Positions 14,041 to 25,719 of a stretch of DNA of 64,000 nt are shown in pieces. The DNA comes from Polytrichum commune (lineage: Eukaryota; Streptophyta; Polytrichopsida; Polytrichales; Polytrichaceae). The notes under the pieces are model-generated. The model made no database searches. It was not told the DNA's origin and saw only the letters and a list, made by a program, of their open reading frames with translations. Numbering within the stretch: the stretch's first letter is position 1; each line of letters begins with the position of its first letter. The stretch is taken from contig OX485803.1 of assembly GCA_950295325.1 (NCBI GenBank), positions 2,046,001 to 2,110,000 on the forward strand, in the 5' to 3' direction. The translations under genes were made by a program, and so were the position numbers.

Positions 14041-14545
14041 CATTACTATCGTGGAAGTTGGGACTGAATTTTGATCAAGCCAGACCAATAATGCCATGAC
14101 ACATGTCTTAGTTTCAGAGTGCTAAAGTGATGAGGAGGGAGAGGCTAAAATGAATGATTATGATAGACTCTAGACATTGGTAATATGTTCAGGCCAAGTT
14201 TTGGCTTTCAAATCTTAGTAGTCTCAATGTAGAGAATAATTTATTTTAAAAAAGAAATAAAAATCCTTCTGAGTTCTATCCTCTTACACGGGAAATTTGC
14301 ACTACCTTATACTTCTCCAAATCTAGTGCAAAATGTCTAAAATGTTAGGTTATGAGTGCCTCTACTTTAGTATTAAAAGCCAACTTGCCTCTGTTGGTAC
14401 AAGGATGTTTATTTTGGAATAACATAATTACTGGTCACCGCCGATGAATAGAGACAATTGTAGTTGGATGCTTTATATCTGGCATCCATCATAAGTCATT
14501 GATATTTCACATTGACATGACATTTGCAAATTTTGAAGCCTAAGG
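14041..14545. repeat. Partial R repeat (5' part), diverged
   Basis: GGGACTGAATTTTGATCAAGCC and the following text match the beginning of R (about 65-540 and 16180-16680) at lower identity. It is truncated where the Harbinger-like left end begins at 14547. Confidence 0.6.
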
Positions 14546-14546
14546 G

Positions 14547-14936
14547 TCAGTTTACACCATGGACCATGAAGTCAACCCATGGAAGATGGCCTTTGTCAAT
14601 GGTCCAACTTCCATGGTCCAATACTAAAAAAATTAGTTATGAAAGCCTTGGGCCTCTCACTAGGTGTAAACCGAATGTGGATCAAGAAGAATGACCATGC
14701 ACCAAAAAGTGAAGGTGCCGATTTTTTTAATACATGCCCAAAAACGGCCGTTTAGAAAAAAACAAGTTTAACTATTCTCTTGTCTTCACTTAGGCTTCAC
14801 TTGTCTTCCCTTCTTGTTAAATGTGTCGAAGATGTGGCTTGTACGTGAATCTTCTCACAACAATTTTTACAAAAAATGAGCGATTACATTTGTACATGTT
14901 CAATGTAATTTACATGTGACATAAGCCTTGTGCTGT
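14547..14936. mobile_element. Left end of a Harbinger-like element (fragment)
   Basis: After a TAA, the sequence GGGTCAGTTTACACCATGG and the following 350 bp match the left end of the element at 46119-47634. No matching right terminus is found nearby, so this looks like a truncated copy. It has no ORF of note. Confidence 0.5.
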
Positions 14937-15250
14937 CATTACACTAAATAGAACATTTAGTGTTTAATAATATTTAATGTTGTTACCACCCTACCTTGCT
15001 CAACACTAATTTTTAATTCTTTAATAACTAGTGTTAGAAGATATGTTGGAATTCTTCTTTTATCATTGTTATTTATTTTGATATCCTTATTAACACTAAA
15101 GTCAAACATGTACTTCCACATATTACCATAGTTGATATTTAGTGTTTGATTTTACATTTAATGTTACTTACTCTCATAGGTTTATTGATATTTAGAGTAT
15201 GCATTCGTATTTAGTGTATCAAGCACTAAATATCCTATTTAGTGTAGTAC
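14937..15250. mobile_element. MITE with about 30-bp inverted ends, copy A
   Basis: The left end ACACTAAATAGAACATTTAG pairs with the right end CTAAATATCCTATTTAGTGT. A second copy lies at 46526-46842, with left terminus CACTACACCAAATAGGATAT. The CACTA-type termini suggest a non-autonomous CACTA-like element, but a clean 3-bp target duplication is not visible. It has no coding capacity. Confidence 0.55.
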
Positions 15251-15720
15251 AAAACTATGCAAAAAAGAACCGCAATCATTTTCCCATTGCGATTCTTTTG
15301 ACCACCCTGATCTACGGTCACTAAACAACTACAAATTTTTCATTTTTGTTTTGCAACTGCAATTTTCAAAAATTTGGGGTAGGTAATATACCGTTATAAA
15401 TGTATTTTTAAGATCTAAACATTGGTTTTCTTGAGGCGGCAACCTGTCTTAATCCGTCGGGGACCGACACTTGGAAGTTGAAGATATTTTAGTGGGTGCA
15501 CGGAAAATCTAGTGCCCCTGTCCACAATCATCCACATTCTAGCCAACTGCAATAATGTGGTTGGATGGTGGCTTGTCCTTAACTACATGTGAACACCTTT
15601 GACCCATTATATTTAGTATCTATTGGACAAACGGCCTACATCCAAAACTCACCTTTAGTAATATAGTGGAGGCACTTGTTCCAAATCAAGATCCCATCGA
15701 CAGTCTACAAGGTATCAAAA
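15251..15720. repeat. Spacer partly shared with 46855-47040
   Basis: About 15255-15410 resembles 46855-47030 (the GAxCCGCA, CTTTTGACCACCCTGATCTA and TTGGGG landmarks). MITE copies A and B therefore sit in the same older repeat. The remainder contains nothing I recognise. Confidence 0.4.
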
Positions 15721-16118
15721 TTTCGATCATGTTGGGATTGAATTTTAATCGAGTCGGGACTAAATTTTGGTTAGGCTTGAACCAATAATGAGATGACACA
15801 TGTTCTAGTTTTGAGTGCTAAAGTAAGGAGGAATGAGCAGTTCAAATGAGCGGTTATGGCAAATGCTAGACATTGGTAATATGTTCAGGCCAACTTTTGG
15901 CTTCGAAAATTCACAGTAGATTCAATTTAAGGAATAAGATTATACAAAAAAGAAAATTTGCAGTCATGTTGATCTCTATCTTTCTACACATGAAGAAATT
16001 TGCACCACCTAATACTTGTTCATATTTGACACAAAATCTCTTAAGTGATAGGTTATGGGTGCATGTACTCTCTATGTGACCAAGTCCTTGCCTTGCCAAT
16101 CTTGTTGCAAGTTATAGT
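15721..16118. repeat. Partial R repeat (5' part)
   Basis: GTTGGGATTGAATTTTAATC starts a diverged copy of the first 400 bp of R. It lies directly in front of the next full copy at 16119. A related partial copy is at 25720-26000. Confidence 0.6.
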
Positions 16119-18480
16119 AGAGGCACCTATTCCCAATCAAGGTCACATCAACAACCTATAAGATATTGAAATATTAATCAGGTTGGGATTGAATTTCAAT
16201 CAAGCCGGACCAATAATAGCATGACACATATCCTAGTTTTGAGTGCTAAAGTGAGAAGGAGTGAGAGGTTTAAATAGATGGTCATGGTAGATTCTAGACA
16301 TTGGAAATATGTTCGGTCCAACATTTGACTTTAAATTTTCAAATTTAGTAATTTCAAGTCCTAGTACTCTCAATGTCGAGAATAAAATTATCAAAAAAGA
16401 AAGAAATCCTTATGATGTCTATCTTCCTATACGGGAAAATTTGCACCACCTTGTACTTCTCTGAATCTGGCACAAAATTTATTAAGTGATTGGTTATGGG
16501 TGCCTCTACTCTAGTATTAAAAGCCAACTTGCCTCCGTCGGTCCAAGGGTTTACTTTGGAATAATATAATAACTGGCTAGTGCTGATGATTTGAGACAGT
16601 TGTAGTTAGATGCCCCATATTTGGCATCCACAATAACTCACTGATATTTCACAGTGACATGACATTGGCAAATTTTGAAACATGAGTCGGCTCGGCTCTT
16701 GAGTCTCTTGTAACTTATTGTGTCGAAGGATGGCCACATGAAATGGTGCTTGATTGAGGGGCCAGTCGAGTGTGTTTTAAGGGCATGTTTACACAAAAGT
16801 CATTAGGCCATGGTTATTGAGAATACTTGAATTCTCATTGGTCGAAAGTGTCATGGGCTCGGGCTTTAGGTTTACATGAGAGTAATTTTGGGTTATAATT
16901 CACAATATTTTCAATGGACGAAAAACTTACTTGGAAACTCACATGACAAGCATGGATAATGTTGGTTGGGGATTGTAAGAGAATTTTCCAGGATGACTCT
17001 TGAAGGTAGGCCTGATAGAATGTGTGATGGAAATTTGGGTTTACTCTAAGGGTTTGTGACTTCCAAAAGACTTTGGGTTGTAGTCCATGTACTTCGCTAT
17101 GCTCTCATCCAAAAAGCGGGGTACTATGATCATTTGAGAGCCATGGCCTAACACCTTTTGTATTATATAGGCCCTGAACATTTATATTTGAAGGTCGGCC
17201 CATGACGACACATGATTCAATTTCAATGTACTATAGTATAAGCTTTGGACACTTTTAAAAGCCCTCACAATTTTGTGGTCATGGGCCTTGGCGGTAGGGT
17301 AAAGCCACCCTAAGCACACTTTCACGTGTTAGTTGTTCTAGCAAAACAACATAGGGCTCACAAAATTGGCGAAGCTTTCACGGGTATCGCCAAGCATATC
17401 ATTGGCCGAGCACTTTCCTGTGGAGTATGGAGGAGGAGGGGGGCATACGGCCCACATGATATGTGGATTTTGTCAAAACAAGTTGGAATGTCCTTCTTAT
17501 ATCATTAACCAATTTTGAATGTTCTATGAGTGGATTTAGTGAGGTTTACATCTTCCTAAAGCCATTGAAAGCCATTCAAGTTTCACACTTCATGGGAAAT
17601 GGTGGACACACACAACCACAAATATGAGGCGATATGTTTTGGTTTGAAAGTGAATTGCCACAATTTGTATAAAGGTTTTGGTTTTTGTCTCGTCAAATTT
17701 TTGATGAAAGTATGAAAATTAACGAATCTAACATTTGAAGACCAACCCAATGAGGCACCTTTTTATCCACAAATATAGAAACCAATGCAAGGGTCATGTA
17801 AGAAACGCCACACTTTGCGGTGAGTATGTACTCGCCCTTACTCGCCTCTTAATTGGTAGCAATTATTTCTAAATTCAATAAAACATGCAAACTATTTAAA
17901 GTGAAAAGCACACACAAACGCAACTCTATAGTGGCCAAAAAATGGGATTATCCACACATTCAAAATAAAACTACACAAAAATTCCAATACTCATATTTAT
18001 ATAAAAAGTCAAAAGAAAAAACCATTGTCCATGATAACTACATTGAATATACCAAATAGTGAGGTTAGTACTAATTCAAGTCACATGCACAATCTAAATA
18101 AATCTCAAAGTTACTAAGAGTTGAAGTTATTATTGACTGGCACCAAATTCATGGTGATCGTATATTACATGCTCATTATATATTGAGAATATATTATTCC
18201 AACCCTCACTTGATATATTTAATGTACTAAATTATATGTTTCTTGAGGTCACTGGTCATGCGAGTCAAACATTAGATATAGAGCACTGCTTGAGCATAGT
18301 GACAGAACATCCCAAGCATCCAACGATCCAAACAAGTCGGGGTTAAGTCTCCAGAAGGCAGCTTGAGGAGGATTTGAGGAGCTCTTCACCCAGTCACATC
18401 CAGGGAGATTTTCGGGCACAATCAATCAAAATCCATACATTAAATACCATCACATGGTATATTTAATGTACTAAATACCT
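16119..18480. repeat. R repeat block, copy linked to ankyrin gene copy 2
   Basis: This matches 1-2330 nearly base for base with small indels and is the left part of the second segmental duplication. Like the first copy it is non-coding. Positions 18490-18640 then carry an extra internal duplication of the ACCTTCAAGACCTTCC-type stretch, relative to 2335-2440. Confidence 0.8.
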
Positions 18481-18634
18481 TACATACCATCACAAATATC
18501 TCCACCTATACCATCTATATAGGACCTCCCTATATGGGACCTTGAAGACCTTCACAAATGTTCCTTCCCATACCTTAAATAAGACCTTCAAGACCTTCCT
18601 AAATGTCTCCTCCCATACCAAAAATAAGACCCTC

Positions 18635-21600
18635 TCAAACCACCCCCACATACATTAGTCGCATCACCCGGTTTAAAAATAATACAATCCCAATCAAACA
18701 AGCAAATCCGCCCACTAAGGCCGGATAAGATGTCCAACGCACATTAAAAAAACTTGTATGTTTAGGCATAACTGCCATTGAGGCTGTTGCATAGGAGACA
18801 AGAATACTAACTACTGACAATAAGAGGACACAAATGGCAAAGGCCAGAGTGTTCCGACTGCGATCCAATTCGTTCAAGAATGCTTTCTATGGCATTGGAA
18901 GAGATATCGATGGCACAACTGCAAGCATGATGGATGCAATAGCAAGATAGAATGACAAGCTATTGCTCACCATAAAAATCTTGACATAGGGGTCCAAAAC
19001 ATGTACGTAGCCGGTATTGTCTGAGGTAGGAGAAAGTTGCATTGACGGATCCGATCCATAACTTAGTGGTGGTTGTAGTGGACCCACATAGGAAGCGGTT
19101 GCAATCAATGCTCCGATAACTGAGATAGCATTTCCTCCTTGATTGAGATTATTCCTTAAATCAAGTGCTTCTTTGGCCATTTTTTCATGCCACCAAGTGA
19201 CGAACTCATCATCATTGATTCCACGCCCTGGATTTGCAATTCTACCCCTCTTGTCTTTTTGCCATATGTCCACCCCTGCTTGAAGAAGCATATTGATGCA
19301 CCCTTTCCTCCCACTATGCCCTCTGTTGACTCGTTGTACATGTCGCGATAATTCATATAGTCCATCCAACCATGCAACATTGGGAACATCTTTGGCACAA
19401 ACATATGGATAGGCTTGTCTGGCTTTTGTCATTGTTTTCCAAGTGCAACCGTCATAATCATTGCAAGGCTCAATCAATCCATTCGCCACATAGTGTAAGC
19501 ATGTTTGTCCCACTAGGTCCCTCTCAAATGGATCACAACGCCCACCATTCAAGACTTGACGGAGAATCTCTATATTACCCAAAGATGCAGCTAAACATAT
19601 AATTGGAAATTCATAAGGCGCTCCTTGACTCTTCTATAATCCAAATACAACAATCAACAAGTCAATCGTCATTTCATCATGTTGGAATGTAATGTAAACA
19701 TTTGAAACACACATTCCCTACTACCATCAATATCTCTTATGGTTGTCCAAGGTATGCCTAATAGATTCTATATGTACGTATAGTATATACATACAATATA
19801 GGGTGAAAACAAAGTAACTTAATCAATGATACATTTGTTTGAATTTTCAAACAGATGAGTAAACAAAGGAACCTTCATGGGCCTTTTTGCAAAAAATGTG
19901 CTACTTGGTAAAAGAAATGATGAAACTAAAATTGAACCAATTAAGGAAGCTAACAATGTACACATTAGTGATGCGGTGAGTAGGTCTGTTAGCATTCAAG
20001 GATGTTTAAAGTGCATTTGTTTCAAAGTAAATTTGAACAAGACCCTACTGATGTTACATCTCTCATCCGTAGCAATTTAAAACTTGAAACACACTTGTGA
20101 TATGGACATGCACAAGAATCTCATCAAATCAATTTTTTTTTTTTTCATTTTGCTTAAATATATGATAACATTCATATCTTGGGCATATTCATCCTTAATC
20201 TTTGTAAATGTCTTTAATCCCAAAATCGCACAAGTGTCATCCATGTAAGTGAATTCTCTATGTAATGCCCAAAATGTGTTAGCACCACATAGGTCTTACA
20301 AACTTCCTTGCCATCTTACAAGATTCGTAAGTGTCAAGAGCTATCAAGGACGAATTGTATGAATATCTTATGATGGAATATTTCATAGATGAGGTATTTC
20401 ATAGATGGAGGAAATTGTCCCTTTTGTGCATTTGAATTGTAACATACAAGATACTTTGCAAATGATTTATTAATTTGGGCCTTCACAAAAAGATCTTCTA
20501 GTTTACAATAATGTCCTTTTCAAATAAATCATAGTCTATTCAAATAATACATACTCCCATATCCCCTCTTTCGACTTTATTGTTAAGTGTCACAAATGAA
20601 ATTTTAGGGTCATAATCATGCATGTGAACCATCAATTCTATCACCCACCATGATTTTTGAAAGCCATGAGCTACAAAGACCTACATTACAAGAAAAAAAA
20701 GTAAAAAGCAAAAATTATTATACAAACAGAAAACCTTTTTATGATGCATTCAATTTACAAAATTTGTTGTGGTAATATGTAAATCCACCTTCAGATCTAG
20801 AATAAATTTTACATCCAAATATGTTGAATATCAAAAATAGAAGTGTGTTGAAAATTAGAACGTTGTATGGATTGACAGTTAGCAAACGAGACTGAAAGAG
20901 TCTCTACAAGAAATACCTAAATCCGTTTGGATTCATATAGATAGTGATGCTAACACTTCATATTTTGCCGCAATTTAAATGCAAAGATGTTCAAATACAT
21001 ATCAACCCAATGCACCACAAACAAACCATAATTAGGGATCCATTGGAAAAGGATTCTCACCTCATCAAAGAATTCGAATGCATTTGTGGATGAAAAGATA
21101 TCCAGTATGTCCTCATTCCCCAACAACAGCGCCAGTGACAACACGGACCAAGCTTTACCAGATGGCATGCGTTCACCCATATGGGCGCAGTATATATCCC
21201 TTGATATCCTAAGTGACCAAGGTATTGATACTAATACCATTCTATTTCTTATTAGCTCAATAAATTCTGCGTTCTTGTGGAGGATGGCTAAATGTAGGGC
21301 TGTGCAATATTCTCCTTCTCCACCCCCATCCAGATAACAATCATCAATTCTTGAAACAAAAAATAGCCTTGCATAAAAGATGTTATTGAGCCGCAATTTC
21401 CCAAATAAGGTATGAATATCCGAGTGATGTTGGGTGGCAGCCAAGTGCAAGGGAGTCCATCCCCTACCATCTCGCACGCCCAAGTACAGCTCCTCTTCTC
21501 CTACCGTCTTTTCAAAACTATCGAAATCTTCAATAGTACACAGGCTCCTCTCCTTCATTTCCAAGCACCTAAATAAATTCCCCAACACCTCCTTCCTACC

Positions 21601-23637
21601 CTTGTCAGGTGCAACTGCTATGGCAACATGCAGCGGAGTCCTCCCTTGGAAATCTCGGAGCTGCATCAGCTCTTTCACCTGCTCTTTACCATCCTCACGG
21701 CACTGCTTTACAACATCCGCAACAAACTCCTGGTCATCTACTCTTGAGCAAGCATGGTGGAAGAGGAACAGGTGCCCGTATATCTCATAGCTACCGAAGT
21801 TGTAGTCCACGTTCCTCGCAAACGATTCCATCAAACCCTCATAACGCCCCACAGCAGTCCCCTTATTCCACACGAGGGTTATCATCTGCTCTATACTCTT
21901 TATAATATCCCGAGTAAGTTCGTACTTACTGAGCCAGCCATGAGCTGAAAGTTCTAAATCGGGTGTAAATGTTTCATCTTCAATCATGAAGTCGTCATTA
22001 ATTTTCTTCTGTTCCCTCGAGAAGTACCCAACAATGTGGAAAGCTATGTCTACAGCCGCCATTGCGCACCTGCCATCGATTGCTCGTGTAAGCTGATGTG
22101 GAAATTCTTCTGTGATAGCCGCAGAGGGGTAAAAACCTCGAATGGTGTCCACTAATTCCAAGCTTCCCTGTATTGCAGCCACGTGCAAGGCCGTTCGCCC
22201 TGCCTTGCCAGTTTTTAGCAATAAATCACTTCCCCCCTCCTGCCTAAGAAGATTCATTAGCGTTTTACAATCTTTACGCTCAATTGCTTGATACCATTCC
22301 GTGGAGGTTTCAGCCTCAGAAAGTACTACTTCAGGGGTCTGGTGTCCACCACCTCCTTTGCTGATGTCCCACCCTGCAGAAACTTTTTCCCTCCTGCAAA
22401 ACTTACGTCAAAATTGTGCTTCCAGCACTTTATTGCTGCTCAGAGGAAAAAGAATTGGTGGGCTCTTGAATCCATAATCCCAGAGACTTTACAACCTGTA
22501 ACAATACTTTAAAGCTACAGGCAAATGACCTCCTTGTATACATGTGGACCACCTTGTATACATGTGGACCACTAGAAGCATATACAATGAAAAATGCAAT
22601 GTACAAGGTTCTTTAGGATGCTTTTATAAAATCAATTGCAAATTAGCCCCGGTGGAGAGCTTAAATTAACCTATCATAATTAGTGTATTTTTATATATAT
22701 TAAACTCTGTTGTTTATTTATTTATTTTGAGACAATTCCAACAAAGCCAACGCCAGGATAATGAAAGACCAAAGATTTTCTGTTAGATATTGGTAAGACA
22801 CACCCACGCTGATGAATCGAATAGAACTTGCCCTAGCAATGATTTACGTGGCACAAGTTCCCAGGAATATGGTGGACATCTGAATGCCTAATAAGTTACC
22901 TTAAGCCTTCTTGGGAGGCTTGACTCATAGCGGCTTGCTTCTTGGAAGACCTGCCCGCCACTCCCAACGGAGAAGGACTGCGAGCCAAAAACGAACGCAA
23001 AGCCCATTCAGTATAAAGCTTCGTCGAAGGTCCCCCAACATGCTTCGATGAAAAGCAGTGGAATCTATGGAATGCAAAAATCGCCACTTATTTGACAAGT
23101 CTCACTAACTTGCAGCTTAAGAAGGGTTCCGCGAATATATGCAGTGCTTAGAAGAAACTTCCGAAGTCTTAGTAACAGAAATAACTTACGATGATCTTGA
23201 GAGGTTGGAGCCTTTTTGAGTTCGAGGACCTGCACTTTCTGAGGCAGTCGAACCAGCTCCATCTCTCTTCATGGCTTTCATTCGGCATGTCAACAAAACA
23301 CATAGTTCTAAAATCAAAGCACTGTCATGAGCGCCACAGTTTTGAAACATCCAAGAATAGTCGACTCTAAAGTTCAAACCCAACCTTATAGTCATGCTGG
23401 CTCCCGAAATTATGTTATAGAAATCATCATATAGAAATGTCCCTGTTACTCTCCAAACATGATCCTACATTATAACAATAACCTTCATACATTAACCCAA
23501 TTCCCTTTGTAAGACGAAAATGGAATCAAAAGTCCTCATGGTGTACCTGGCACCGCACCAGAGGAAGATGCACCTGGCTGTCCAACATCCTGCTCGGACG
23601 TCTGAGGACCTGTTGGTACCTCAGCTATTGGCTCCAT
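18635..23637 (-). pseudogene. Ankyrin-PGG gene, copy 2, nonsense-mutated
   Basis: The exon structure is identical to copy 1: 23637-23547, 23274-23190, 23064-22900, 22393-21061, then exon 5 from 19633. Exons 1-4 have the same lengths and phases as copy 1 and are open. In exon 5 a CAG codon of copy 1 has become TAG (18889-18887), just after the second hydrophobic segment. The deduced product would lose the last two membrane segments. The old frame continues to about 18640, where it ends early compared with copy 1. A 6-bp in-frame insertion precedes the stop. Intron 4 carries a 770-bp insertion (19744-20513). A truncated protein retaining all ankyrin units is still possible, so loss of function is inferred. 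Confidence 0.75.
19744..20513. mobile_element. 770-bp insertion in intron 4 of copy 2
   Basis: Copy 1 reads straight through at 3585 (TTATGGTCCCTTTCAAAT). Copy 2 has about 770 extra bp at this point. A 5-bp repeat TGTCC is found at both junctions (19744-19748 and 20512-20516). No clear terminal inverted repeat is seen. Its family is unknown; a deletion in copy 1 is the alternative explanation. Confidence 0.45.
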
Positions 23638-24494
23638 TCAAACGCTCCAAGCAACCAAAAACTGCACAGATTTTCGGTTGTGATTTCATTTATGTTTAGG
23701 AATGATTGTAAGCAGTGGACCAAAACAAGAAAGTACTACAACACTCATACAATTGGAAACCCTTCAATGAACGCCTCCACCCAATCAAGTGCCTCTCTTG
23801 TCCACGACAACAGGTTTCACTGATGATCGCTAGATCAACAACCACCATCAATATTGATACTGGGCTACGTGGAGACCGGAATGCATTCGACCCCCAAGAT
23901 ACAAAATACGCAAACTATGCTCATCCGGGGACCAGTTCCACACTGGGAGCACATATTTCATCGTAATCCACAGCAAAAAGGAAAACTGTGAAGATGCTAA
24001 AAATGTTTTAAAGTGACACGGAAGCAACACATGTGATAGTTAACTGTCTCGAGTTCCATGTCGAGATCCTGTTAATCCGGTAGCACACTGCAGTCGCAAA
24101 CACACACCTAAAGTTAAATTACATTGCAAATGTTATTGAAGGTGAGGGTTACCTTCAAGTGGTCGTGGCACTGATAAACTACAAGATGAACACCTTGCAG
24201 AGTTCAGAGTTCTCACTGGAGCTCCTCCTTGCGCTGGTAAGTACTCACAGGAGCAACAGCGCACACGATCTCCAATATAAGTGCGTTACAGGAGGATGGG
24301 ATATTTGAACTTCTTGTGATTCACCGATTGCTGGGCCAAAACAGAACCGAGAAATGTGGGAGGAACGGATGTCAGCCAGGCCGACTTGCGATGAAGAGAA
24401 GGCCACTCATCCACTTTTGAAGACGGTGCTTCCTAAACGGAGATTGGTGCACCAAGGTAATAACCAAAAGGCCAAGATTCAACGGCTGCTTACC
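23638..24494. promoter_or_regulatory. Upstream region of ankyrin gene copy 2
   Basis: This corresponds to 6705-7580 of copy 1 with few substitutions. A deletion of about 30 bp near 24023 removes a stretch present at 7088-7120. The possible 5' exon frame of copy 1 is interrupted here by a TGA. No TATA box was assigned. Confidence 0.35.
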
Positions 24495-24783
24495 GGATCT
24501 GCCTAAAAACCCCCATCGAGCGTGGCTCGGAGGCTAGGTTCGGGAGGGGTGGCAAGGTTGGGATAAAACATGCCCCCTATTTTTTTAATTGGGTGGGGCC
24601 TTATTTGATCTCATAAGGGGTTCCCTAGGGTAATTTGGGGCCGCAGAACCCAAATATAGCAAAAAAAAACCAAAAAAAGTCACCAAGGGGCTAAAACGGG
24701 GAGGGCCAGAAAAATGAACCCCACCGAACCTGGCCTCCGAACCTGACAGATGCAATGCTCGTCGGGGGTATTTAGGGAGCCCC
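24495..24783. mobile_element. Mutator-like MITE with 9-bp target duplication
   Basis: The 289-bp insertion is flanked by CTGCTTACC (24486-24494 and 24784-24792). The inverted ends share CCTAAAAACCCCC on the left and CCTAAATACCCCC read inward from the right. The internal part also folds on itself (GGCTCGGAGGCTAGG against CCTGGCCTCCGAACC). Copy 1 of the duplication has the empty site at about 7573-7610. The element therefore landed after the duplication. It has no coding capacity. Confidence 0.8.
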
Positions 24784-24941
24784 CTGCTTACCTCGAGGAG
24801 CTCAGCATTTCAAGGTCAGTGGATTTTATTTTTTGGAACCCGTCCATTTTTAACTCCCATAGAAAACAACGGTTCAAGCCTTTTTAAAACCACCATCTTC
24901 GTGGGATCCAATAAACAATGGACCAAACTCCTCCAACCTAA

Positions 24942-25420
24942 AGGGCGCTTCACACTACTTCACACTACGGACGAAGGTCGAGAGGCTGTCCAGTTCCACC
25001 AATCATGTTGCAAGAAATCAAAAGTTTTACCTTTTGACTTTTCACACTAAGGCCAAAGTCCAAAGGTTGTCATAATTTAAAATGATCACTTTTCAAACAA
25101 GGCGACAGGTTTTGGAAGAAAGTTTGGGTCGGACGGGAATGAAAACCCAAACTATGGTCGAGAGGTCATCGGTTTTTTTTCATAAAAAAATCAATCTTTG
25201 ACAAGATCTTGGCTGTTAGATTGGAGGGGTTGTTTTGGGCAAGAAATAAAGTGGGATGTTCCTTTGGGTTTGGACTTTGGGCTTGGCCTTTGGAGGCTTC
25301 ACACTATGCCAGGCTGAAGGCTTCAATTACTATATTTTATTGGGTATTTTTTGACCATTTTTTTGGACTCTCAACAAAGTTTGGCCACTCAGTCCCACGG
25401 CCATAGTGTGAAGCGGCCCT
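24942..25420. mobile_element. Harbinger-like non-autonomous element
   Basis: The left end AGGGCGCTTCACACTA and the right end TAGTGTGAAGCGGCCCT are inverted repeats. TAA lies within one base of each end, which fits the TAA/TTA target duplication of PIF/Harbinger elements. The termini resemble those at 46119-47634 (GTTTACACTATGG). A 65-codon plus-strand ORF inside has no recognisable domain. Confidence 0.5.
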
Positions 25421-25719
25421 AATATTATTCAGTTGCTATCAACCGTTCCATTCTAATAATATCAGCATTTTGCTTCGCCTAAGTATTATGATCTGTCTTT
25501 ATTAGTAAAATGTTTATTCTCACAAAATAAACAAAATATAATAAATTCTGAATAGTTTCTCGGTTAATCTTGACCCCATGCAACTCATGGAGTCCACTGC
25601 ATAATGATATGCAGTTTAAGCACATATTAAGAACTACCTTGGCCCACTGATCTCAGTTTCAGAACCCACATTCTATGATCGGGGAGAACCAGCAGTTATT
25701 TACAAATGAACCAGTTGAG
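25421..25719. other. AT-rich spacer, nothing recognised
   Basis: There is no ORF, inverted repeat or tandem repeat of note between the Harbinger-like element and the next R copy. Confidence 0.35.

Noticed and set aside
15000..16100. LTR retrotransposon made of two R copies as direct repeats
   Set aside because: No gag, reverse transcriptase, integrase, primer-binding site or TG...CA ends between any two R copies.
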